Below are positions 49,117-57,870 of a stretch of 64,000 nt of DNA, piece by piece. Origin of the DNA: Chitinimonas prasina (GTDB lineage: Bacteria > Pseudomonadota > Gammaproteobacteria > Burkholderiales > Chitinimonadaceae); assembly GCF_030160395.1 (NCBI RefSeq), contig NZ_BSOG01000001.1, positions 524,117 through 588,116 of the forward strand, written 5' to 3'. Within the stretch, counting starts at the first letter, position 1. Each line of letters begins with the position of its first letter. A program made the position numbers and the translations under genes. The notes beneath the pieces were generated by a model. That model saw only the letters and a list, made by a program, of their open reading frames with translations, had not been told where the DNA came from and ran no database searches.

Positions 49117-49169
49117 TGCGATAGTTCCCCACCGTCCCCGCCCCAAGGCCTTGAACAGAGGCTAAGAGG

Positions 49170-50894
49170 CTAACTGATCTGCACCCGATTCAGTGACAAC
49201 AGCTGGCGCTGATCCACCTTGGCGACAGCCATCTCCACAATCTCGCTATGGCGGGCTGCGCAAGCCGGGCTCACAGGCACATCCAACAGGTAGCGCAGAT
49301 ATTCCTGCAGCAAGGCAAAGCCCGCAAACTCCTGGGCCTGGGTCTCGTCATTGCAATGCCAGGCCAATACTGCGCAGGCGCCGGAAAAGTACTGCACATA
49401 ACGCTTGGCCAGATCCATATAGCAGGCCGAGTTGATGGGTGTGGCCGGTGGCTGGGCCAGCGCCTGTATCTCGCGCAACAACTGCAGCAGGCCGACATGC
49501 AGCTTCGTCACCAAGGGCAAGGTCTCGGCACAACAGCGCAAGCGCGCAGGCTCGGCCAGCAGTTCCAGAAAAGCCGCCATGATGGCATCCTGTCCACCGT
49601 TGTTCAGCGCCAGTTGCGACTGCTCAGGGAACCCGGCACAACGCGCCTGTACCTGGAACAAAGGTATCACCTGCTGCAGATGCGACATGCCGGCCGGCGC
49701 TGCCTGCCGCGCCAGCAGGCCCGCACTCAGGGCATTCAGCTGGCTGGCAATCAGGCCCAGATTGATCTGGGTACTGCCGTCAAACAGGCTCACCACCTGG
49801 TTATCGCGCATGAACTTCTGGAACATGCCGAACTGGTAGGCATCGCGCAGATAGTGGCGTGCCCCCAGGGTGACGCTCAGTTGCTGGCACAACTGCTCGG
49901 CCTCGGTCGGCACCTGGTATTTGACGATGGCAGAATAAAGACTGAGCTGGCTTGGCAGATGACTGATGGCGCGGCTACCCACCTGGGTCAGCAGGTCGGC
50001 CATCAAGGTACGGCTATAGCACTGTGCCAGATTAGCCCGCACAGCAGGAATCTCCAGCACGGTGCGGGCATACAGCACTCTTTCCCGGCTGAAACCCAAG
50101 GTAAGGCGGAACAGCGTATCCAAGGCACCCAGCGAGAAACCGGCACACAGTATGCGCGATATCTGCAGCCCCTTGATCACCGTAAACAGCGCCGGCTCGC
50201 CACCGCTCAGCAGGCTGTCCGCAGCCACTTTGCATTCTGTGAACTCCAGCCCACTGATGTCGGCGCCGCGTATGCCGTGGGTCCGTATCTTGGCCAGCGG
50301 CTGCCAGTGCCGCTTGTCCATCTGAGCTTTCTGCAGGTATAGCAGGCACAGTTCAGACGTCCCACTGGGCTGGCTGCGCTTGGCCAGCACCGTGGCCGAC
50401 ACCCCCCGGCTGCCATTGTTGATCAGCCATTTGCTGCCATTCAGGTACAACTGGTCGCCCACCTGCCGTGCCTGGACCTCGGTCGCAAAAATATCGCTGC
50501 CATGGGCTTTCTCGGTTAGTGCCAGGCAGCCCAGCCCACCTTCCTGCATCTGTTGCTGCAGGCTGGCCTGCTGCTGGGCATTCCCTGCCAGCCATACCGG
50601 CAAGGCGCCCAACAAGGTCTGGCCAAAGGCGATGGCCGTGGTCAGGTCGCGCCGGGCAATCACCCGGCATATCAGCGCCAGCTGCTCAAACTCGGCCAGC
50701 TTGCCGCCCAGGCGCTCAGGCACAAAATGCGCAAAGCAGCCCAATTCCCGCAGGGTGTCGATATGGGCCTCGGGAAACCGCTCCGCCTCATCGTATTCAT
50801 GGCTCAGCGCATATCCCAGACGCCCCTCCTGTGCGTACGGGTCACCCAGCAGGGCTTCCAGCTGCTCGCTCTCACTGATACGGTTCAAACTCAT
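49170..50894 (-). CDS. Acyl-CoA dehydrogenase-like flavoprotein
   Basis: 574 residues. Acyl-CoA dehydrogenase fold: RRDLTTAIAFGQTLLG (N-terminal helices), LGCLALTEKAHGSDIFATEV (FAD/substrate strand), NGSKWLINNGSRG, then the C-terminal helices with FDGSTQINLGL. In the family this last motif is YEGT with the catalytic Glu; here the residue is Asp372. A C-terminal extension of ~150 residues follows. It probably oxidises a carrier-bound acyl chain, since a phosphopantetheinyl transferase gene lies 4 bases upstream, but this is inferred. ATG at 50894 with GGAGGAA upstream. Confidence 0.88.
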   Translation of the reverse strand: MSLNRISESEQLEALLGDPYAQEGRLGYALSHEYDEAERFPEAHIDTLRELGCFAHFVPERLGGKLAEFEQLALICRVIARRDLTTAIAFGQTLLGALPVWLAGNAQQQASLQQQMQEGGLGCLALTEKAHGSDIFATEVQARQVGDQLYLNGSKWLINNGSRGVSATVLAKRSQPSGTSELCLLYLQKAQMDKRHWQPLAKIRTHGIRGADISGLEFTECKVAADSLLSGGEPALFTVIKGLQISRILCAGFSLGALDTLFRLTLGFSRERVLYARTVLEIPAVRANLAQCYSRTLMADLLTQVGSRAISHLPSQLSLYSAIVKYQVPTEAEQLCQQLSVTLGARHYLRDAYQFGMFQKFMRDNQVVSLFDGSTQINLGLIASQLNALSAGLLARQAAPAGMSHLQQVIPLFQVQARCAGFPEQSQLALNNGGQDAIMAAFLELLAEPARLRCCAETLPLVTKLHVGLLQLLREIQALAQPPATPINSACYMDLAKRYVQYFSGACAVLAWHCNDETQAQEFAGFALLQEYLRYLLDVPVSPACAARHSEIVEMAVAKVDQRQLLSLNRVQIS

Positions 50895-50898
50895 TCCC

Positions 50899-51702
50899 TT
50901 ATTCCTCCGCTCGTTTTATGGGGTCGACACCAGGCCGCCCTTTCCGATACACCAGTACCTGGGCACTGGTCTCGGTCCACACTGTCTCTACCCGCCAATG
51001 GTCGCAGGCTGGCGCTACCTCTTCGGTCCAGGCTTGGCCCGCAGCACGGCTGTCCACCCGCCAAAGCGGCGCCTTTCCCTGCGGCCAGTCCAGTATCTGT
51101 ATGGCTCTGGCAAACGGCACAAAGGCTCGCTGGCCGCAGGCCTTGAACAAGGCCTCCTTCAGGCACCAGATCAAGGTACGGGCCTGGCTGCGATCACAGC
51201 CCTGCCCTGCCGCCACCGCCGCTACCTCCTGCTCGGCCAGCAGGTCGGCAATGCTGCCCGCCTGCAAGGCATCAAAGGACTCAACATCGATACCCACCGG
51301 GCAATTGGCTACCGCCGCCACTGCCTGACAACGGCTATGGCTGATGGAGAGATAGGTGCGCTCATCCACAAAGGGCCGCCCATCCGGCTGCCGCCGAATG
51401 GCCATGCCCGCTGGGTGCGGCACTGTGGCATCCAGCCAGTTGCGGTAGTGGCTTAGCGCCTGCTTCGCCGCCAGGCGGCCCGCCAGCCACTCCAGCTGCC
51501 GCTTCTGCACCGGAAACTGAGCCAGCAAGCCCATCTCATCAGCACATAGCCAGCTGGGCAGGCCGGCCGCCAACCTACCATCGGCCTGCCAGGCTTCACG
51601 TAGGGGTGCCAGCGGCAGGCTGGCGCAAACCACGCCAGCCTCCGCCGGGTCACCGTGCCGGCTAAGACTTACTTCCGGTAACCGGGCGCTATCGGATCGC
51701 AC
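50899..51702 (-). CDS. 4'-phosphopantetheinyl transferase (Sfp-type)
   Basis: Transfers 4'-phosphopantetheine from CoA to carrier proteins. 267 residues. Conserved sites: RLAAKQALSHY, RPFVDERTYLSISHS, the metal Asp/Glu in GIDVES (Asp139) and WCLKEALFKACG (Glu183). Starts at GTG 51702, overlapping the preceding gene by 34 bases. Its presence implies a carrier protein for the cluster, none of which is visible in this window. Confidence 0.93.
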   Translation of the reverse strand: MRSDSARLPEVSLSRHGDPAEAGVVCASLPLAPLREAWQADGRLAAGLPSWLCADEMGLLAQFPVQKRQLEWLAGRLAAKQALSHYRNWLDATVPHPAGMAIRRQPDGRPFVDERTYLSISHSRCQAVAAVANCPVGIDVESFDALQAGSIADLLAEQEVAAVAAGQGCDRSQARTLIWCLKEALFKACGQRAFVPFARAIQILDWPQGKAPLWRVDSRAAGQAWTEEVAPACDHWRVETVWTETSAQVLVYRKGRPGVDPIKRAEE

Positions 51703-51977
51703 ACCAGTTGCTCGCTCACATCGGCCATCTGGCTGAACCGTGCCACCAGGCCGGCAAACTGCGGGCTGGCCATGTCCTGCTCAAACGCCTTCCAGGAGCT
51801 GACGGTAATGGTCTCGACAAAGTCGCAATCCGCACCACGCATGACCTTGTGCACGCAAAACGACTGCACGCTGGGCAACTCATGGCAGGTCAGGTAGTCC
51901 ACCTCACGCACCCATTTGACGAAGTCGTCCTCGTAGGCCGGGTCCTTTAGCTTGATCTTGTCGATGATGGTCAGCAT
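51669..51977 (-). CDS. RedY-like small protein
   Basis: 102 residues, starts MLTIIDKIKLKDPAYEDDFV, then WVREVDYLTCHELPSVQSF, FVETITVSSWKAFEQDMASP and FSQMADVSEQL. This resembles RedY of the Streptomyces prodiginine clusters (a dimeric alpha/beta-barrel-like protein). The ATG at 51977 has GAGGAG upstream and lies inside the end of the preceding gene (7-base overlap). The identity is from my recognition of the pattern, not a search. Confidence 0.7.
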   Translation of the reverse strand: MLTIIDKIKLKDPAYEDDFVKWVREVDYLTCHELPSVQSFCVHKVMRGADCDFVETITVSSWKAFEQDMASPQFAGLVARFSQMADVSEQLVCDPIAPGYRK

Positions 51978-54709
51978 GGTGTGTTCTCCTCTTTGTCGTT
52001 TTCAATGATGACGACCCCGCTGTCGCCATCCAGGGTGATCCAGTCACCGGTCTTGATCAGCTCGGTCGCCAGCTTGGTATTGACCACCGACGGGATGCCA
52101 AACTCGCGTGCCACAATGGAGCTGTGCGACAGCATGGAGCCAATGTCGGTCACCACCCCCTTGGCCAGGGCGAACAACGGTGTCCAGGAGGCATCGGTGA
52201 AGCGCGCCACGATGATCTCGCCTTTCTGCAGCAGTCCGGCCTCCCGGCGCAGATCGGTAATAACCCTGGCCCGCCCCGATATCCGTCCATTGGACGTACC
52301 CAGGCCTTGCAGATGCTCGCCCGCCTCCGGCAATTTGACCGGCACGGCATTGTGGGCGCTGCCAATAAAGGTCAGCGGTGGTTCGGGCTGCTCCAGATAG
52401 CTGACATGCTGACGCCGCGCCTGCTCTATCTTGGCGCGGCTGAACAAGGTTTCCGCCGTCTCATAGTCGTTCACATGGGTCAACAGGTCGCCAAAGTCCA
52501 GATAGGCCACTTCGTCGATATGCTTGAGCAGACCCTGTTCGGTCAGTCGTCTGCCCAGCTCATACACAATGCGCCGAACCAGCCAGATCGAGGTAATCAT
52601 GCTCATACGGGTCTCTTCGCGCATGCGACTACAGGCGCTGTACATGCGTATCACCCGCTTCATGACCAGACGCTTGAACCAGGGCAGGCTGTCCAGCAGC
52701 TTGTCGGTGTCCACGCTGCGTACCTGGCTGGAGGCCTGCAGCTTGTTTTCCACCTCATAGCCCTGCTCCAGATAGGTCTTGATCATCTGCAGCACATAGC
52801 CCGGGTCATCAATCCAGCGTGGATAGGTCAGCTCCATCTCCTCACGCCCGCGCACCCCGTTGGCGCGCATGAACGGTGACATCTCACGCTTGAGAAACTC
52901 ACGGCCCTGGCTGGACGTCGGCAAAGCCGCCTCGATGGCCGCCACATCGGCCTGCAGGAACAGCGCCTTGACCTCGGGGTAGGCATCCAGCGCCTTGCAC
53001 AGGCGCCAGATATCGCGTGCCGATTCCACCGTGCGCAGATTGGACATATCGCCCTTGAGCCGATTCTGCAGATGCTTGCCATCCTGCGGCAGCCAGGCGT
53101 GGCACAGCTCCTCCAGCACGCCATACAGACCGAAGGCATTGATGTAGAAGGGCATATAGCCCACATGCATGGCCTTGAAGTAATCCAGGCAATGAGTCAT
53201 TTCCTCGCGCAGCTCAAACAGGCTGAGCCGGCCCAGATCCATGGCCATGGCCCGGTCGAACTCCTGGTAGCGCGATGCCACCATATGCTTGGCGCGAGCC
53301 TTGGCGCCCAGGAGTTCCTGTGCAGTCTTGCGCAGCCAGTAACGATTGGTCCTGCCTGGGGTGTGACGTTCGTGGTGATGTACCGCGCCGTAGGGGTTCT
53401 GGTAGCGCTCTACATCGACCTCGGCACTGGCAAAGCGTTTGATGAATACCGATTGGTCCTTGCCCGCCGGTGTTTGCGCCAGCAGGTAGGCGGTATAGGC
53501 GACATTGAGGTACACATGGCCCTTGTAATAGCCCATGTATTCGTCCTCCTTGCCCAGGTCCAGTAAGCCGAGGCCAACTCCGCAATCGCGATGCACCCGG
53601 TACTGGTAGTACTTGGCAAAGGAGACCCCCAGCGGCGTTAGGCGACCGGTGAATATCTCGCCTATGTCCATGCGCGACCACAGGATGCGCTTGGCGATGG
53701 CTTCATCCGGCTCACCCACATGGGGCGAGCCACTATCGAGCGACACTGCCGTGGTGGTGATGGGCCGGCTCTGCAGCAGGAAGAACTGGCCGGCTCGGCA
53801 GGTCCACTCGATGTCCTGCGGTTTGCCATAGCTGCGCTCCACCAGCACAACCAGCCGCCCCAGTTCCAGCGCCTGCGCCTCGCTCAAAGCCGGGCGCACA
53901 GCCAGCGCAGCATCCAGCTCGCGCTCCACCGTGCTGCCATCCTCACCCCGCTGCAACGCCGTCGGCTTGTAGTTGATCTGGCTGCTGGTCAGTTGCAGTG
54001 GCGACTTGCCCAGCACATAGCTGTCCGATACCACCCGCCCCGAGACCAGGCCCTCACCCAAGCCCACGCAGGCCTCTATCAACAACTGATCGGCCTGGCC
54101 CTGCAACGGGTTCTCGCTGAATGCCACCCCCGATGCTTCGCCATTGATCATGGCCTGCACCACCACCCCGATGGCCTGGGGCATGCCCGGCGTTGCCTGC
54201 CTGGCGCGATAGGCCATGGCACTGGCGTTCCACATCGAGGCCCAGCAGGCGCGCACGCTATCGAGTACCAGCTGCGCTTCAGCGATATTCAGGAAGGTAT
54301 CGTGTTGGCCGGCAAAGGAATGCTCGGCAGCATCCTCGTCCACACCGGACGACCGCACTGCCACCAGCGCAGCCCCCAGTCGCCGGTATGCCGTCAATAT
54401 CGCCTCGGCCAGTGGCGCAGGCATGGCAGTCTTGCAGATCAACTCGGCAATCTCGCTGTAGACCGTCTCATCCCCCAGCTGCAGCAGCTGATAGATATCC
54501 TGCCCCAGCCCTGTTTCCTTGATGAAATACTGGTAAGCATCCGTGCTGATGCAAAACCCCTCCGGCACGGTAAAGCCAAACTGCCGCAGCCGTATCAGGT
54601 TGTACCCCTTGCCCCCTATCTGCTGCACCGAGAGCGCAGCGCCCTCGTCGAAATCGCACACCCAGCCCTGGATGGCCTCCAGCCCCACTACCGACTCCAG
54701 TTGTTTCAT
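51971..54709 (-). CDS. PEP-synthase-like ATP-grasp/phosphohistidine enzyme (PigC/TamQ- or RPH-like)
   Basis: 912 residues. The N-terminal ATP-grasp (PPDK_N) domain (~25-330) has IGGKGYNLIRL, VPEGFCIS, AVRSSGVDEDAAEHSFAGQ, VQAMINGEASGVAFSENP and the domain-ending FFLLQSRPITT. A long middle region (~340-780) is unlike PEP synthase. The phosphohistidine domain is at the very C-terminus, with His862 in SMLSHSSIVAREFGIPSVV. There is no PEP-binding TIM barrel. This order is shared by PigC/TamQ-type condensing enzymes of prodigiosin and tambjamine synthesis and by rifampin phosphotransferases. ATG at 54709 with GGAGG. Context favours a ligase or condensing role. Confidence 0.85.
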   Translation of the reverse strand: MKQLESVVGLEAIQGWVCDFDEGAALSVQQIGGKGYNLIRLRQFGFTVPEGFCISTDAYQYFIKETGLGQDIYQLLQLGDETVYSEIAELICKTAMPAPLAEAILTAYRRLGAALVAVRSSGVDEDAAEHSFAGQHDTFLNIAEAQLVLDSVRACWASMWNASAMAYRARQATPGMPQAIGVVVQAMINGEASGVAFSENPLQGQADQLLIEACVGLGEGLVSGRVVSDSYVLGKSPLQLTSSQINYKPTALQRGEDGSTVERELDAALAVRPALSEAQALELGRLVVLVERSYGKPQDIEWTCRAGQFFLLQSRPITTTAVSLDSGSPHVGEPDEAIAKRILWSRMDIGEIFTGRLTPLGVSFAKYYQYRVHRDCGVGLGLLDLGKEDEYMGYYKGHVYLNVAYTAYLLAQTPAGKDQSVFIKRFASAEVDVERYQNPYGAVHHHERHTPGRTNRYWLRKTAQELLGAKARAKHMVASRYQEFDRAMAMDLGRLSLFELREEMTHCLDYFKAMHVGYMPFYINAFGLYGVLEELCHAWLPQDGKHLQNRLKGDMSNLRTVESARDIWRLCKALDAYPEVKALFLQADVAAIEAALPTSSQGREFLKREMSPFMRANGVRGREEMELTYPRWIDDPGYVLQMIKTYLEQGYEVENKLQASSQVRSVDTDKLLDSLPWFKRLVMKRVIRMYSACSRMREETRMSMITSIWLVRRIVYELGRRLTEQGLLKHIDEVAYLDFGDLLTHVNDYETAETLFSRAKIEQARRQHVSYLEQPEPPLTFIGSAHNAVPVKLPEAGEHLQGLGTSNGRISGRARVITDLRREAGLLQKGEIIVARFTDASWTPLFALAKGVVTDIGSMLSHSSIVAREFGIPSVVNTKLATELIKTGDWITLDGDSGVVIIENDKEENTPC

Positions 54710-54759
54710 AGCGCCTCCTGCTCCTGGGTACGGTGCACCTGCGTGCGCCCGCCCCTGCC

Positions 54760-55788
54760 TTATTGAATGGTGTTGTCAGCCTTGGCCAGAAATCCGTAGT
54801 AGCTCTCACCGGGCAGCATCTGCCGGGCCTCCACCCGGCTGAAGCCAGCCTGATTCAGCATGCCGACCAGTTCATCCCTGTGTGGCAGGGCGCCACTCAC
54901 GTCCGACAGCGACCACCACAGGTTCAGCGCTGCAATGGCTGGGCTGCCGCCACGGCAACTGGTGGTCAGCAACAGCTGCCCGCCGGGCGCCAGCAGTCCA
55001 TGCAGGTGGCGCAGCAGGGCCATCCGAGCGGTCAGCGGGAAGTAATAGATGTTGTTATGCAGGGTAATCAGGTCGTAAGCGCCCGCCGCGGAATAGTCCA
55101 TGACGTCGCAACAGCTCACTTCGATCTGGCCCTCCAGGCCCCACAGGCGGAGATTGTCCTTGGCCGACGCCACCACCTCCTGCTGGTAGTCGATGGCATC
55201 TATCTGCAAGTTCGGGGACAGTTGCTTCAGATACTTGAGGTAGTAGCCCGAGCCGCAGCCCACCTCCAGCACCCGTTGCACCTTGCCATCGCGCAAGGCC
55301 CACTCGATGGCCTCTTCCACAAAGGGTTCGAGTATGCGCGAGGAGCGGGCGATCAACTCCCCGTCCTGGTCCGCCAGGCTGTACTTATGGCCACTGCGCA
55401 GGCGGCTGGGCGCGTTCAGCAGGGCATCGTAGTGGTAGCGCACCACCTCCTCCAGCGTCGCGGCGGCAATTTCATTGCGCGGCTGCGCCAGCGATCGCGA
55501 CAGCTTGCCCTTGAGCGTGTAGTGGCCATCCTTCAGGCGTAATTCGCCAAACCGCACGCCACAGCCCAACCAGGCCTCCAGGCCTGCCTGCTGGGTATGG
55601 TCAGTAGCCAGCTTCAACTGGATGTCGGCCAGCGTACGCGGCCTGGCGTGCAGGTAGTCAAGCAGGCCGCACGAGCTGGCAGCCGTGGCAAAACTTGTCT
55701 TGTAGAGCTGGTTGATATTGCCGCTCAGTCCCAGAAAGCCGAAGATGTTCTTGTCGAACACCAGTTTTTTTAGTGTGTTCAGCCGCAT
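54760..55788 (-). CDS. SAM-dependent methyltransferase
   Basis: 342 residues. Class I fold with motif I RVLEVGCGSGYYLKYLK (Glu175), then IDAIDYQQEVVASAKD, the post-I acidic residue, DLITLHNNIYYF and LHGLLAPGGQLLLTT. An N-terminal helical region (~1-140) of the type seen in natural-product methyltransferases precedes it. The ATG at 55788 has AGGAGG upstream. In the cluster it probably methylates the product or an intermediate; O-, N- or C-methylation cannot be told apart. Confidence 0.9.
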   Translation of the reverse strand: MRLNTLKKLVFDKNIFGFLGLSGNINQLYKTSFATAASSCGLLDYLHARPRTLADIQLKLATDHTQQAGLEAWLGCGVRFGELRLKDGHYTLKGKLSRSLAQPRNEIAAATLEEVVRYHYDALLNAPSRLRSGHKYSLADQDGELIARSSRILEPFVEEAIEWALRDGKVQRVLEVGCGSGYYLKYLKQLSPNLQIDAIDYQQEVVASAKDNLRLWGLEGQIEVSCCDVMDYSAAGAYDLITLHNNIYYFPLTARMALLRHLHGLLAPGGQLLLTTSCRGGSPAIAALNLWWSLSDVSGALPHRDELVGMLNQAGFSRVEARQMLPGESYYGFLAKADNTIQ

Positions 55789-55853
55789 GGCGCCTCCTGT
55801 TGTTGTCCATCCCCAGGGCCGGCTTGGCTGCCGACCCGACGTTTCCATCGGTC

Positions 55854-57086
55854 CTACCAGTAATAAAACATGCCCAGTTGCCAGGCGTTGCCCAGACGCC
55901 GGTATTCGCTGTCCCGCTTGCCGCCCACGGCCAGACTGAAGGCGGCCCGTAACTCCAGATCCTTCTGCAACGAGTACTTGAGCAGGCCAGACACCGCGCT
56001 ACTGCCATCATTCAGATTGGCCTGCCACTGCCCTTCCAGGCTCAGCAAGGTCGAAACCTGGCGGCTCAAGGCCATGCCCAGCTTATGGCGGCCCAGCCCC
56101 ATGGCCGGCAGGTCGGTCTGGGCTGCACGCTGCTCAAATGCCGCATAGTCGGCAGGCTCGGTCACGCCCAGCGATTGATAGAAGTACTCCAGCGTCAGCA
56201 AGGTGTTCTCCGCCACCTTGCGATTGAGCCCCACCACCGCCCGCACAGCCGTGCGATCCCGCCAGAGCTGCGCACTGCGCGCTTCCAGCCGGCTGGCTGC
56301 CAGCTCGCCATAGACATCGGCCCCAGCCAGCAGATTGTTATGCTGACGACTCAGTGCCACGCTGCGCTGGCCATCGCGATAGCTCAGCAGCAAGGTAGTC
56401 TTGCCCCGCTCGTCCGCCCAATCGGCCTGCTGCAGAAAATTGGCATGGCTACCCTCGCCCTGCACCTTCGCACTGGTCACCATGCTGGTCAGATTCAAAT
56501 CCGCCGTGGCCGACCAGGCCAGCCGTATCCCATCCACACCGGGCTTGTACAAGCGCTCCAGGTCACCGGGGGCAAACGGTGCCAGCAGATCGGCCGGCGA
56601 CCAGATACGGCCCTGGGTCAGGCTCACCGGCTGGCGCCCCAGCGTCAGCCGCCCGCCTTCCCAGTCGTGCTGGTAATAAAGCCAGTCCAGCGAGGCGCGC
56701 CATTGGTGCTGGTGGCCATGCTCCAGCCGCTTGTGCAGGGTCAGCGAGCGGTCCACCGGCCCAGGCTGGTCACGCATGGCCTGGTACAGGCGCCGGTCCG
56801 ACGCTGCCAGCAGGTCCAGCTGGCCATGGGCAATCAGCTTGCCGGACGGCCCCAGGGGCTGCTCATACTCCAGCCGGGCAAAGCCGCTGCTGAGGTAGGC
56901 ACGCTCACGTTCCGGCTCGTCCACCAGCGTGCTACCCAGCTTCAAGACGCCGCCCAGGCGGGCTTCGCGGCCACCCAGCTCATCGGCAAACAGGGCATTG
57001 TCCGCCTGCGCGGCACCCTGGCCCGCCAGCAGCAAGACCAGGCCCGCCCCCAGGCTGTGCCGCCTAAGCACCACCTCAAACGGCAT
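55854..57086 (-). CDS. Putative outer-membrane beta-barrel protein
   Basis: 410 residues. Signal peptide (MPFEVVLRRHSLGAGLVLLL, ends AAQADN), then repeated amphipathic beta-strands with aromatic ends: LGRQPVSLTQGRIWSPADLL, LLSYRDGQRSVALS, LEYFYQSLGV, and a C-terminal strand ending LGMFYYW, i.e. a terminal aromatic residue as for outer-membrane proteins. Family not recognised. The ATG at 57086 overlaps the ABC ATPase stop by 11 bases; the ribosome site is weak. As the only outer-membrane candidate in the cluster it may be the exit or docking partner of the ABC/LolA-like module. Confidence 0.8.
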   Translation of the reverse strand: MPFEVVLRRHSLGAGLVLLLAGQGAAQADNALFADELGGREARLGGVLKLGSTLVDEPERERAYLSSGFARLEYEQPLGPSGKLIAHGQLDLLAASDRRLYQAMRDQPGPVDRSLTLHKRLEHGHQHQWRASLDWLYYQHDWEGGRLTLGRQPVSLTQGRIWSPADLLAPFAPGDLERLYKPGVDGIRLAWSATADLNLTSMVTSAKVQGEGSHANFLQQADWADERGKTTLLLSYRDGQRSVALSRQHNNLLAGADVYGELAASRLEARSAQLWRDRTAVRAVVGLNRKVAENTLLTLEYFYQSLGVTEPADYAAFEQRAAQTDLPAMGLGRHKLGMALSRQVSTLLSLEGQWQANLNDGSSAVSGLLKYSLQKDLELRAAFSLAVGGKRDSEYRRLGNAWQLGMFYYW

Positions 57087-57870
57087 GGCTGAATTCGACG
57101 GCCTGCGAAACCGGGGCGACGATGCTGCCATCGCACAGCGAAATCACCCGCTTGGCCCGCGAGATCACCCGTGGATCATGCGAACTGAAGATAAAGGTGA
57201 TGCCATGCTCGCGATTCAACTGCGACATCAGGTCCATCAGACTCTCGGCCGTACGTGAATCCAGGTTGGCCGTCGGCTCGTCGGCGATCACCAGCATGGG
57301 CTCGCCCGCCACTGCGCGGGCCACGGCTACGCGTTGCTGCTGGCCACCGCTCAACTGGTCGGGATAGCGATCCATCAGCTCCCCCAGCCCCAGTGCCGTC
57401 AGGGTCTTGCGGGCCGCAGCGCGGCGCTTGTCGGCTGCCATGCCGCGAAACTCCATCACCATCTCGGTGTTCTCCAGCGCAGTCAGCACCGGCATCAGGT
57501 TGTAGGCCTGGAACACAAAGCCGATCTGGTCGCGGCGCAGCTGTGCCAGCTCGGTACTGGAGCATTGCGACAGATCGCGGCCGTTGAAGAACAGCTTGCC
57601 GGAGCTGGGCTGATCCAGCAGTCCGATCAGGTTCAGCAAGGTGGTCTTGCCGGAACCCGACGGCCCGGCAATCACCACGAACTCACTGGACTCCACCGTC
57701 AGGTCTATCTGCTTCAGCGCTTGAAAACGCTGTTTCTTCTGCTCGAATACCTTGCCTACCTGTTCGAGCCTGATCACGCTTGTATTCGCCATAGTGGTCG
57801 CCTTTTTCGTTGAGGATGCACTGCCAGGCGCATCCAGCGCTGCTGTCTTGCCTGCTGTGGGCCTAGCCAT
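57076..57870 (-). CDS. ABC transporter ATP-binding protein (LolD/MacB type)
   Basis: 264 residues. After a 26-residue Ala/Lys-rich N-terminal extension: Walker A GPSGSGKTTLLNLIG, Q-loop FVFQAYNLMPVLTALEN, signature LSGGQQQRVAVARA, Walker B LVIADEPTANLD, H-loop FSSHDPRV. This is the LolD/MacB/FtsE-type ATPase, matching the two FtsX-type permeases upstream. ATG 57870 has GGAGG at good spacing; an internal ATG (MANTS) is the alternative. Overlaps the preceding permease by 8 bases. Confidence 0.93.
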   Translation of the reverse strand: MARPTAGKTAALDAPGSASSTKKATTMANTSVIRLEQVGKVFEQKKQRFQALKQIDLTVESSEFVVIAGPSGSGKTTLLNLIGLLDQPSSGKLFFNGRDLSQCSSTELAQLRRDQIGFVFQAYNLMPVLTALENTEMVMEFRGMAADKRRAAARKTLTALGLGELMDRYPDQLSGGQQQRVAVARAVAGEPMLVIADEPTANLDSRTAESLMDLMSQLNREHGITFIFSSHDPRVISRAKRVISLCDGSIVAPVSQAVEFSHAV

